Shown one piece after another: positions 24,065-31,413 of a DNA stretch of 43,083 bases. Source of the stretch: Planctomycetaceae bacterium (GTDB lineage Bacteria > Planctomycetota > Planctomycetia > Planctomycetales > Planctomycetaceae); assembly GCA_028284885.1 (NCBI GenBank), contig JANQQW010000216.1, forward strand, positions 1 through 43,083, read 5' to 3'. The notes under the pieces were generated by a model. It saw nothing but the letters and a program-made list of their open reading frames with translations. It was not told the origin of the DNA and ran no database searches. Every line of letters starts with the position of its first letter. Within the stretch, counting starts at the first letter, position 1. The translations under genes were made by a program, and so were the position numbers.

Positions 24065-25666
24065 ATGACTGACGCCCACTCGCCCGAGACCTCGGACGAG
24101 CCGCGGATCCTGGTCTTCGTCGTCGCCTACGAGGCCGAACGGCACCTCTGCTCGGTCTTCGAGCGGATCCCGGAGGACTGGCTGCACCGCGACCACGTGC
24201 ACTTCCTCTGCATCGACGACGCCTCGACCGACGAGGGACCGGATCGCCTGCGCGAGTGGCTCGCCGAACGGCACGTCGAGAACGTCACCATCCTGCGGAA
24301 CGCCGCCAACCAGGGCTACGGCGGCAACCAGAAGCTCGGCTACCGGGTCGCCGTCGACGGCGGGTACGACTTCGTCATCCTGCTCCACGGCGACGGCCAG
24401 TACGCCCCCGAGCTGCTGCCCGAGTTCGAGCGGCAGTGGCGGGAGACCGACGCCGACGTCGTACTCGGCTCGCGGATGCAGTCGCTGCGGAGCGCCCGCG
24501 AAGGGGGCATGCCGCGCTACAAGCTGGCCGGCAACCGCACGCTGACCTGGTTCCAAAACCGCCTGACCGGCCTCGGCCTGTCCGAGTACCACACTGGCTT
24601 CCGGGGCTACTCGACGCGGTTCCTCCAGGAGGTCCCCTTCCAGCTGAACACCGACGACTTCCACTTCGACACCGAGATCCTGCTCCAGGCGGCGAACCTC
24701 AACGCGAAGATCGTCGAGTTCCCGATTCCGACCCACTACGGCGACGAGGAGTGCCGCGTCAACGGGTTCCGCTACGCGTGGGACGTCGTCCGGGCGACCG
24801 TCGGGTTCCGCCTCCACCAGATGGGCTTCTTCTGCTCCCTGCTGTACCGCGAGGGCTCGATCGACCGCTACCGCGACAAGTCCGAGGTCGTCTACTCCTC
24901 GCACGAGCGGGCACTCCGAATCGTCGACCGGGAACGGCCGGAACGAATCGTCGACGTCGGCTGCGGGCCGGGCCACGTCGCCCGGCAGTGCCGCGAGCGG
25001 GTCGGCGCGAGCGTCGTCGGCATCGACCGCGACGAGTCCACCTCGAACGACCTCCAGGCGTTCCACCAGGCGGACCTCGACGTCGATCCCTTCCCGATCG
25101 ACGTCTTCGACCACGACATGGTGCTGATGCTCGACGTGATCGAGCACCTCGCCGAGCCCGAGCGGTTCCTGCTCTCGCTGCGGAACAACGCACGCAGCAC
25201 GTCGCCGGCCCCGTTGTGCCTGATCTCGACGCCGAACGTCGCGTTCGCGGCCGTGCGGTTGAACCTGCTGCTCGGCCGGTTCACCTACGCGGAGCGAGGC
25301 ATTCTCGACATCACCCACAAACGGCTGTTCACGCGGTCGACTTTGCTGCGAGCACTCCGTTCGTGCGGCTACGAAGTACGACGGACGCACCCGGTCGGCG
25401 TGCCGTTCCAGGCCGTCTTCGGCGGGTACACCGGGCGGCTGCTGGGAACGGTCGGAGCCGTTCTCGCCCGCGTCTGGCCGTCGATGTTCGCGTTCCAGTT
25501 CCTCGTCGAGTGCGTGCCGAAGCCCGGCGTTCAACAGGTGCTCGCGGCCGCCGAGCGTGTGAAGGAGGACGACCGGAACCCCATTCCGTCGGCTCCCGCG
25601 ATCGCGACGGCGACCGTCCAGAGTAGTTCGCGGCCGGTGTCGGCCGCGGCAACGAAACCTCGCTAG
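24065..25666 (+). CDS. GT2 glycosyltransferase fused to SAM-dependent methyltransferase
   Basis: The 533-residue product has an N-terminal GT2 domain: ILVFVVAYEAERHL (15-28), FLCIDDASTD (47-56), AANQGYGGNQKLGYR, the DxD-like LLHGDGQYAPELLPE (106-120) and VVLGSRM. A methyltransferase follows from about residue 290: RIVDVGCGPGHVARQC (294-309, motif I), VVGIDRD, and MLDVIEHLAEPERFL. Motif EYHTGFRGYS is typical of undecaprenyl-phosphate sugar transferases. No membrane anchor is obvious. Inference: it makes and methylates a lipid-linked sugar or glycan for this locus. The ATG lies 41 bases after a strong sigma-54 promoter start. Glycosyltransferase D follows after 12 bases, likely in the same operon. 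Confidence 0.85.
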   Translation: MTDAHSPETSDEPRILVFVVAYEAERHLCSVFERIPEDWLHRDHVHFLCIDDASTDEGPDRLREWLAERHVENVTILRNAANQGYGGNQKLGYRVAVDGGYDFVILLHGDGQYAPELLPEFERQWRETDADVVLGSRMQSLRSAREGGMPRYKLAGNRTLTWFQNRLTGLGLSEYHTGFRGYSTRFLQEVPFQLNTDDFHFDTEILLQAANLNAKIVEFPIPTHYGDEECRVNGFRYAWDVVRATVGFRLHQMGFFCSLLYREGSIDRYRDKSEVVYSSHERALRIVDRERPERIVDVGCGPGHVARQCRERVGASVVGIDRDESTSNDLQAFHQADLDVDPFPIDVFDHDMVLMLDVIEHLAEPERFLLSLRNNARSTSPAPLCLISTPNVAFAAVRLNLLLGRFTYAERGILDITHKRLFTRSTLLRALRSCGYEVRRTHPVGVPFQAVFGGYTGRLLGTVGAVLARVWPSMFAFQFLVECVPKPGVQQVLAAAERVKEDDRNPIPSAPAIATATVQSSSRPVSAAATKPR

Positions 25667-25678
25667 GCGACCGTCGAC

Positions 25679-27298
25679 GTGGGTGAACCGACGACCGAGT
25701 CGCGGTGGCAGTCCGGCCTGGTCGTGCTCGCCTGCGCCGCGTACGCCTGCGGGTTGACGCTCTCCGATCCGGACCTGTGGGGACACACGCTGTACGGTTT
25801 GCGGGCCGTCGAACAGGGCGTGGCCGCCGAGCGGACCGATCCGTTCGCCTACACCGTCGAGCACTCGCCGTGGGTCAACCACGAGTGGCTCGTCGAGTGG
25901 CAGTTCGGCTGGCTGTGGAGCCGCTTCGGGAACACGGGCCTCTGGTGGTGGCGGAACGCCATGGTGGCCGTCGTGTTCGCGGCCACCTGGGTCGCCGCAC
26001 GCCGGGCGAACGCCTCGACGGCCGGCGTGGTGGCCGTCGTCGTCCCGACGGCGATCTGTCTGTCGCAGTTCGCCTGCTTCATCCGTCCGCAACTCGCCAC
26101 CTACGCGTTGCTCGCGGTCACTCTCGTCGTCTGCCGCCGCTTCGCCGAGAGTACCCGGCCACCCCTCTCCATCTGGGTGCTGCCGCCGCTGATGGTGTTG
26201 TGGACGAACCTGCACGGCGGCTTCCTCGCCGGTCTGGGCATCCTTCTGATCGTGTGGCTCGACTCACTTCGACGAGCGTGGTCCGATCCGACGCGTCGCC
26301 GGGGGGCGTGCGAGTTCGGCTTCGTCGTGCTCCTCGGCACGCTGGGGACGTTCGCGACCCCCTACGGTCCGGAACTGCACCAGATGCTGTGGTATCACTT
26401 GGGCACCGGGCAGATCGTGAGCGAGTGGCAACCGGTGTGGGCGACCCGTCTCGCTCCTGCGTACGCCGTCCCCTTCGTGCTGCCGGTCGTCGCTCTCGTC
26501 GGCTCCCGCCGTTGGACACTGCTCGAAGCGGCGATTCTCACGGTCGTCGCCTTCCAGGCGGCCATGCACCTCAAGCACGTCGCCCTGCTGTGCGTCACGT
26601 GCCTGATCCTGCTACCGGGTCCGATGTCCGACGTCACGAGAAGCGTGTTTCGACGAATCCACGCCCAGTGGTCGGGCCCCGGGCGCGGTGGTGTCCGGTG
26701 GGCCGCCACGACGGCGATCCTGCTGATCGTCGGCGGATTGCAGCTGCAGTCGACTCTGCCGATGTGGCGGCACGGAATCCGCCCGTGGGACGTCGCCGTC
26801 TCCACCACCGGCTACGTTCCCGGCGTGCCGGTCGCCGCGGTTCGCTTCCTCAACGAGAACGGACTCGCCGGAAACGTCGTGACCGACTACGGCTGGGCCC
26901 AGTTCGTCATCTGGCATCTTCATCCCGAGAGCCGGATCGCGTTCGACGGCCGGTACCGCACGGTCTACCCGCCGCAGCTCGAGCGGGAGTACGTCGAGTT
27001 CGTCAACGCGGTCGAGGGTGCCGAGGGAGAGATGGCGCTGCTCGACGGCTACGACACCGACATCGTCCTCGTCTCGACGACTCGCAGGGCCGTCGTGCAG
27101 TACGTCGCCGAGCGGTCGGACTGGATGCGTGTCTTCGAGGACGAGCAGTCGGTTGTCTTCGTCCGCGCCGAGACGGCACGCCTGCACGCACTCGCCGAGG
27201 CGACGAGCCCGGCACGAACGCCAGCTGTCACCTGGGAGATCTTCCCCGGTGTCTCCGGCCCGCAAATGAACGTGAACGAGAGTGTTTCCGCCCGTTAG
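25679..27298 (+). CDS. polytopic GT-C-like glycosyltransferase D (paralogue of A)
   Basis: The 539-residue product shows about ten helices with the motifs SDPDLWGHTLYGLRAVEQG, HSPWVNHEWLVEW, VLWTNLHGGFLAGLG, FATPYGPEL and EWQPVW. Glycosyltransferase A (16662-18377) carries counterparts of the first and the last three. The soluble C-terminal domain includes AAVRFLNENGLAGNVVTDYGW and FDGRYRTVYP, as is common in planctomycete membrane glycosyltransferases. The GTG start lies 12 bases after the GT2-methyltransferase stop. Its TAG stop forms part of a GTTAGCGCTC word that may be an enhancer site for the downstream pilin promoter. Confidence 0.7.
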   Translation: MGEPTTESRWQSGLVVLACAAYACGLTLSDPDLWGHTLYGLRAVEQGVAAERTDPFAYTVEHSPWVNHEWLVEWQFGWLWSRFGNTGLWWWRNAMVAVVFAATWVAARRANASTAGVVAVVVPTAICLSQFACFIRPQLATYALLAVTLVVCRRFAESTRPPLSIWVLPPLMVLWTNLHGGFLAGLGILLIVWLDSLRRAWSDPTRRRGACEFGFVVLLGTLGTFATPYGPELHQMLWYHLGTGQIVSEWQPVWATRLAPAYAVPFVLPVVALVGSRRWTLLEAAILTVVAFQAAMHLKHVALLCVTCLILLPGPMSDVTRSVFRRIHAQWSGPGRGGVRWAATTAILLIVGGLQLQSTLPMWRHGIRPWDVAVSTTGYVPGVPVAAVRFLNENGLAGNVVTDYGWAQFVIWHLHPESRIAFDGRYRTVYPPQLEREYVEFVNAVEGAEGEMALLDGYDTDIVLVSTTRRAVVQYVAERSDWMRVFEDEQSVVFVRAETARLHALAEATSPARTPAVTWEIFPGVSGPQMNVNESVSAR

Positions 27299-27303
27299 CG
27301 CTC
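27294..27303. promoter_or_regulatory. candidate enhancer word GTTAGCGCTC upstream of pilin 3
   Basis: The word overlaps the stop codon of glycosyltransferase D and lies about 75-80 bases upstream of the predicted sigma-54 start of pilin 3. The identical decamer occurs at 18501-18510 and its octamer GTTAGCGC upstream of pilin 1. Confidence 0.4.
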
Positions 27304-27348
27304 GACCCGCTCCGCCGACTCGACGACGCGATTCTCCGCCTTCGTCGT

Positions 27349-27365
27349 TTGGCGCGGAACGTGCA
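27349..27365 (+). promoter_or_regulatory. sigma-54 (-24/-12) promoter of the pilin 3 gene
   Basis: TTGGCGCGGAACGTGCA differs from the pilin 1 promoter in only one base of the -24 box and keeps GTGCA at -12, with 10 bases between GG and GC. The predicted start is near 27376, 35 bases before the pilin ATG. Confidence 0.65.
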
Positions 27366-27410
27366 TCGCCCGAAGTGCCCGAGAGAACTGCGCAGACACG
27401 GACCCAGAGC

Positions 27411-27596
27411 ATGTTCCGCATCGTCGAAGCCGTCCGCCGAACCCTCCGAGAACGGAAGGGCTCGGTGTTCGTGGAGTACCTGCTGCTGCTCACGATCGTG
27501 GGCATCGGCGTCATCGTCGGCCTGACGACGCTGCGGGACGCACTCAACAGTGAGTTGAACGACCTCGCGCAGGCCGTGCTCAGCATCAACAGTTGA
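27411..27596 (+). CDS. short Flp-type pilin (pilin 3)
   Basis: The 61-residue product has a 17-residue basic leader ending in KG, then SVFVEY and a hydrophobic helix (LLLLTIVGIGVIVGLTTLR). The G-SVFVEY site has Glu at +5 and Tyr at +6, the classical Flp prepilin motif. The rest (DALNSELNDLAQAVLSINS) aligns with pilin 1 and stops exactly where pilin 1 continues with NQSY, so the globular tail is missing. Chosen start: the ATG that gives the short leader and lies 35 bases after the predicted transcription start. It is set among glycosyltransferase genes 12 kb from the Tad core. Role could be an alternative major pilin or a pseudopilin. Confidence 0.8.
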   Translation: MFRIVEAVRRTLRERKGSVFVEYLLLLTIVGIGVIVGLTTLRDALNSELNDLAQAVLSINS

Positions 27597-27607
27597 CGGC
27601 TCGCCCC

Positions 27608-27757
27608 GTGGACGAACTTCTCGCCGACTTCGTCGCCTGGCTCGTGCGCTTCTGTGTGGTGTCCGCCGTCGTGATGCTGACCCTCAGCTGGGTCGTGAAC
27701 CGCGTCTTCCGGAAGCGCGGCTCCGCAGACGCCAAGCCGACGGCGTCCGGCCGGTAG
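27608..27757 (+). CDS. small single-span membrane protein after pilin 3
   Basis: This 49-codon frame starts with GTG 11 bases after the pilin 3 stop and ends 8 bases before the convergent HEPN gene. The product has one strong membrane segment (WLVRFCVVSAVVMLTLSWVV at 11-30), a basic stretch NRVFRKRG and a short polar tail. The positive-inside rule suggests the C-terminus is cytoplasmic. There is no clear ribosome binding site, so it may be translated by coupling. It might help pilin 3 membrane handling. No family is recognised and the call is tentative. Confidence 0.5.
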   Translation: MDELLADFVAWLVRFCVVSAVVMLTLSWVVNRVFRKRGSADAKPTASGR

Positions 27758-27765
27758 CGAGCCTT

Positions 27766-28470
27766 TCAGCCGTACCCACAGTAGGGGCAGGGCTGGGTGT
27801 AGATGATCTTCCGGCAGCTCGGGCACTCGTGCGGGCCGAGCAGCACGCGTGACTCGTTCAAGGCGCGGACCGAGAAGTAGCCGTAGGTGATCACCACGAG
27901 CGCCGCCGCCGACCACGCCCCCTCCCCGAACTGTGCGAAGAGGGCGATCACCAGCAGGACTCCGCAGGCGGCGTAGACCATCACGCTCTGCCAGCGCCGC
28001 CGGGAGACCTGGGCACGTCGTGTCTCCAAGTCCTCGCGCTCGGCGAACCGCGCCTGCAGAACGTCCTGCTTCTGCTCCTCGATCGGCTTGTTCTCTTCGT
28101 CCGAAACGGCCCGGAGCAGGCGGCTGACGCTGTCGAGGCACCGGTACGTGTCGTCGAAGTCGAACTGCTCCTGATGCGCCCAGCGGTTCCGCACCTCGCG
28201 CAGTTCGGACACGAGGCTTCGTTCCGTGAAACCCAGTTTCTGCCGGAACACGTCGTTCCACTGGTCCCACATGAGCAACAGCACGGAGTGGGCGTCCCAC
28301 ACGAACCGGGTGCCGTCGCTCGCCTCGTCGGCCGTCCTTGGCACCCCGCGGGAGACGTGCTCCTCCCACGACTCGCCCCGAACGCGGGCCAGCTCCCGCT
28401 CGATGTACGGACCGAGTTCCGCGGTCAGCGTCTCGAGGGCGAATCCGACTGTTTCTGCGTTCGAACGCAC
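27766..28470 (-). CDS. membrane-tethered Swt1-type HEPN protein with C-terminal zinc ribbon
   Basis: The 234-residue product begins with a HEPN_Swt1-like helical domain (about 1-125): ALETLTAELGPYIEREL, VWDAHSVLLLMWDQWNDVF, then LREVRNRWAHQEQFDFDDTYRCLDSV. R94-N95-x-x-x-H99 is the Rx4-6H signature of HEPN RNases. A charged linker, two membrane helices (about 163-181 and 186-203) and a CPSC-x8-CPYC zinc ribbon (Cys216, 219, 228, 231) follow. Known: HEPN domains with this motif are often toxin or defence RNases, while Swt1-type versions also occur in other contexts. Membrane anchoring plus zinc ribbon is unusual. There is no adjacent antitoxin-like gene; the secreted 28494-29492 gene lies 23 bases upstream on the same strand. 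Confidence 0.75.
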   Translation of the reverse strand: MRSNAETVGFALETLTAELGPYIERELARVRGESWEEHVSRGVPRTADEASDGTRFVWDAHSVLLLMWDQWNDVFRQKLGFTERSLVSELREVRNRWAHQEQFDFDDTYRCLDSVSRLLRAVSDEENKPIEEQKQDVLQARFAEREDLETRRAQVSRRRWQSVMVYAACGVLLVIALFAQFGEGAWSAAALVVITYGYFSVRALNESRVLLGPHECPSCRKIIYTQPCPYCGYG

Positions 28471-28493
28471 GGCGGCGCCCAGTCTCTAGCGGC

Positions 28494-29492
28494 TCAGGGC
28501 AGTTTCGTCGTCTCGGGACCGGGATTGATCGACGTCGGATCGACCGGGACCTCCGCCGGCGCGCCCGGCTCGACCGCCGTGTCGTCGTACTCGACCGGTC
28601 GGGCCGCCCGCACCGTGCGACTCTCGTCCAGCAATCTCAGCGCCAGTCGAACGTCGGCCTCGTTCCGGCCCCGCGGGTCCCGGACCGAACCGGCCGCCGA
28701 CTCCAGCCGGCGACGCAACGTTCCGAGGCGATCGACGGCCGCGAACCGCTCCCCCTCGGGCAGGGCGTTCAGCACCTCCCGGGCGACGACGAAGGCGCGA
28801 GTGACGTCGAACAGGGACGCCGTGCCGAGCCGCTGGTAGCGAACCGCCTCCTCGAACGCCCGGTCCGCCAAGACGACGGCAGCAAGGCCCTGCACCTCGC
28901 CCGACCGAATTCGCGACAGGGCGAGCTGATCGCTCCGACCGACGCCGAGGCGAAGTTGCTCGGCGTGACACCGCCGCACCGTTCGCTCCATGGCCGCACG
29001 TTGCTCGGCCGTCGCCGGATCCCCTTCCTCGGGCATCACACGGACGATCGTCTCGGCCAGTGCGACCGGACTCGCGATCCCGAACCGCAGGTCCGCCTCC
29101 CGCAACGCCACCGCCCGACGGGCGAGCGAGTTCAATTGGGACGAGGTCGCCCCGCGGCTTCGAGCCAGCTGGAACCGAGCCTCGGCCAGGTCGGCGGCCC
29201 ATCCCTCGGCGGCCGGCTGTCTGAACGCCGCCAGTCTCCGCTCCGCGTCTGCGTAGATCGTCGCGCGGAACGCGGCGCTCGCGTCGTTCCCGAGCCCGGA
29301 CGCCACCGACTCGACGTGGGCGACGTAGTCCGCGAACGGAAGCAGTCCCCGCCGAAACGCCGACGTGGCCGGCCCGGCCTCCTGAAGAGCCACGCCGACG
29401 ACGTCGACCGGGGGAGACCCGCCGAGGGCCGGCTCGGCCTCCACCGGGGCTTGGGCAAGCACCAACGCGACGGTGAACGTTGCGGTGAACAT
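28494..29492 (-). CDS. exported Ala/Arg-rich helical protein, function unknown
   Basis: The 332-residue product has a short signal peptide (MFTATFTVALVLAQAPVEA) and a mostly helical body rich in Ala, Arg, Glu and Leu, with recurrent phrases such as LARRAVALREADLRFGIASPVALAE and LADRAFEEAVRYQRLGTASLFDVTRAF. These two segments resemble each other (long helix then G-ASxFDV/GIASPVA), recalling the paired repeats of TolC-like outer-membrane efflux proteins. The protein is shorter than TolC and lacks a clear beta segment. I do not recognise a family. The C-terminus is Pro-rich. The ATG at 29492 is chosen for the signal peptide. The HEPN gene follows after 23 bases and may share its transcript. Confidence 0.6.
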   Translation of the reverse strand: MFTATFTVALVLAQAPVEAEPALGGSPPVDVVGVALQEAGPATSAFRRGLLPFADYVAHVESVASGLGNDASAAFRATIYADAERRLAAFRQPAAEGWAADLAEARFQLARSRGATSSQLNSLARRAVALREADLRFGIASPVALAETIVRVMPEEGDPATAEQRAAMERTVRRCHAEQLRLGVGRSDQLALSRIRSGEVQGLAAVVLADRAFEEAVRYQRLGTASLFDVTRAFVVAREVLNALPEGERFAAVDRLGTLRRRLESAAGSVRDPRGRNEADVRLALRLLDESRTVRAARPVEYDDTAVEPGAPAEVPVDPTSINPGPETTKLP

Positions 29493-29730
29493 GACGATCG
29501 ATCCAGCGAATGCAGAGGGAGGCCCGTCATCGACATCGGCCGACCTCCGGAACCCATCCAGTCTACCACACGTATCCCCTACACACGGACTCGCAGCGAG
29601 TTCTGTCGGAACCGCGACCCGTCGCCCCGGCCGTCGGGCATGGAAGCTGCAACTTGGCCGTCGGAGGAGCCCCGTAGTCTCTGCAGGAAGGATCGCACCT
29701 CGACGGCCGTTGCAGCACCCCCACGAGCCC

Positions 29731-31413
29731 GTGTCGATCCCAACGACTCCGGACAATACGAACGCCCCCACCGCGAAGTCGCTCGCTCCGACGACGTTGG
29801 CGGCTTGTCTGGTGTTGGCGGTTCTGCTGACGACGACGATTCCGTTGACCTTGCACCGGCCGTTGACGGGCGACGCCTCGGTCTGGCAACTGCTGGCCCG
29901 CACCGTCGAGCGTGGCGACGCGCCGTACCGCGACGTCTTCGAGACGAACCTGCCCGGGGCCGTCTGGCTTCACCTTTCCGTCCGCCGAACGCTCGGCCCG
30001 TCGCCCGAGGCCCTCCGCCTCTTCGACCTGCTGCTGTTCGCGGTCGTCAGCGGCGTGCTGTCGGTCTGCGTGGGTCGAGTCCGCGGTTCGGTCGCAGCCG
30101 GAGTCTGGACGGCGGCCGTCCTGTGGGCCTGCTACGCCGGGCAGTCGATCTGGTGCCAATGTCAGCGGGACGTCTGGATGCTGGCGCTCGCGCTCGCGGC
30201 CGTGGCCGTGCGCGGCGACCGTGTTCCGGACGACGCCCGTCGCAGCGCAGTGGAGGGGCTGCTGTGGGGTGTCGCCGCCTCGATGAAGCCGTTCGTGCTG
30301 CTGGTGGCGATCGCCGTCGAACTGACCGACCGGCGACGCACCCTGCCGAGTTGGGCGGCCGCGGTCGGCGGCGTTCTCGCGGTGGCGACCGCCAACGTCG
30401 CCTTGTTGGTCTCGCTGGGTGCGTGGCCGTCCGCCTTTGCCATCTGGACCGAGTGGAATCCGGACTACTTCGCCTCGCGCACGCGGCTCTGGAACGTTCG
30501 CGGCCTCCGCATGCTGCTGGTGCAGTTCGGACCGTGGATGGCGATTCACCTGACTGCGCTCCCACTGGCGATCTGGACGCTCGCCGTTCGACGAACCGCC
30601 GACTCCGGTCGCCTGCAGCGCACACTCGCTGCGCTCTACCTCGCGTGGACGGCACAGGCCTTCCTGCTGCAGCAGTGGCACGCCTACGTTCACGTCCCGG
30701 GGCTGCTGCTGGGAATCGCCTGCGTCGCGGCGGAGCCGTTGCTGCAGCGTGCCGTGCTCTGGAGGCCGGCCGCGCTCGCGTTCGTCGCCGCCGCCTGCTG
30801 GTACGCACCACCGGTTCGCGCGTCGCAACTCGCCGTGTGGCCCGAGTGCCTCGGGCAGACGGTGACGGCCTCAACCCGCGACCGACTCCGCGGACCGCTC
30901 GACCCGGTCTACCCGGCCGGCCCGACGACCGTCGACTTGGAGCGGGTCGTCGGCTTCCTGAACCGACAGGACCTCGGCGACCGCGAGTTCCTCTCGTACG
31001 GGTTCGCGACCGCGGTCCTCTACGAACGACTCGACGTCCGACCGGCCTCGCGGTTCGTGACGCCACGTTTTCACGCCATCTACTTCCCGACGCGACGAGG
31101 CGAGGTGCTCGAGTCGATCGAGCGTTCGCCGGTGCGATTCGTCGTGACGGACCTCGTCGTCGAGGGGCAGGAGGAAGCGGGTGCCGACGAACTCTGCGTC
31201 CGGCCGGAGGCTGGCTTTCCCTGGGGTCACCCGGTCGTCTTCCGGGCAGGGCGGTATCGCGTTCACGCGATCGAACGACCTCTCGGGGTGTTCGTCTCAC
31301 CCGAGTTCAAGGACGGCCCAGCCCGCCAAGAGGGTCACACTCCGCACTCCAGCGCCGAAGTCCCTGAACCGCGGGTCTCCAGCACACGAACGACCGAAGG
31401 AGGTGTCCGGTGA
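29731..31413 (+). CDS. polytopic GT-C-like glycosyltransferase E
   Basis: The 560-residue product has about ten helices, the first-loop motif HRPLTGDASVWQLLARTVERGDAPYRDVFETNLPG with acidic residues in the usual GT-C position, an internal GVAASMKPFVLLVAIAVEL and a C-terminal soluble part. This pattern is common for bacterial DUF/GT39-type sugar transferases. GTG at 29731 is the most likely start; the frame is open further upstream over sequence lacking hydrophobic character. It heads a four-gene operon: its stop overlaps the next gene's GTG (GTGA), and AAGGAGGTG precedes that start. A weak sigma-54-like element (GGGCATGGAAGCTGCA, 29636-29651) lies upstream. Confidence 0.7.
   Translation: MSIPTTPDNTNAPTAKSLAPTTLAACLVLAVLLTTTIPLTLHRPLTGDASVWQLLARTVERGDAPYRDVFETNLPGAVWLHLSVRRTLGPSPEALRLFDLLLFAVVSGVLSVCVGRVRGSVAAGVWTAAVLWACYAGQSIWCQCQRDVWMLALALAAVAVRGDRVPDDARRSAVEGLLWGVAASMKPFVLLVAIAVELTDRRRTLPSWAAAVGGVLAVATANVALLVSLGAWPSAFAIWTEWNPDYFASRTRLWNVRGLRMLLVQFGPWMAIHLTALPLAIWTLAVRRTADSGRLQRTLAALYLAWTAQAFLLQQWHAYVHVPGLLLGIACVAAEPLLQRAVLWRPAALAFVAAACWYAPPVRASQLAVWPECLGQTVTASTRDRLRGPLDPVYPAGPTTVDLERVVGFLNRQDLGDREFLSYGFATAVLYERLDVRPASRFVTPRFHAIYFPTRRGEVLESIERSPVRFVVTDLVVEGQEEAGADELCVRPEAGFPWGHPVVFRAGRYRVHAIERPLGVFVSPEFKDGPARQEGHTPHSSAEVPEPRVSSTRTTEGGVR

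Noticed and set aside
23750..26215. 821-residue frame antisense to the GT2-methyltransferase and glycosyltransferase D genes
   Set aside because: Low-complexity composition and no recognisable motif, while the plus-strand genes have clear domains.
29636..29651. GGGCATGGAAGCTGCA before glycosyltransferase E as a sigma-54 promoter
   Set aside because: Spacing is right but the -24 box has two mismatches; given the high chance rate of GG-N10-GC here it is not listed as a feature.
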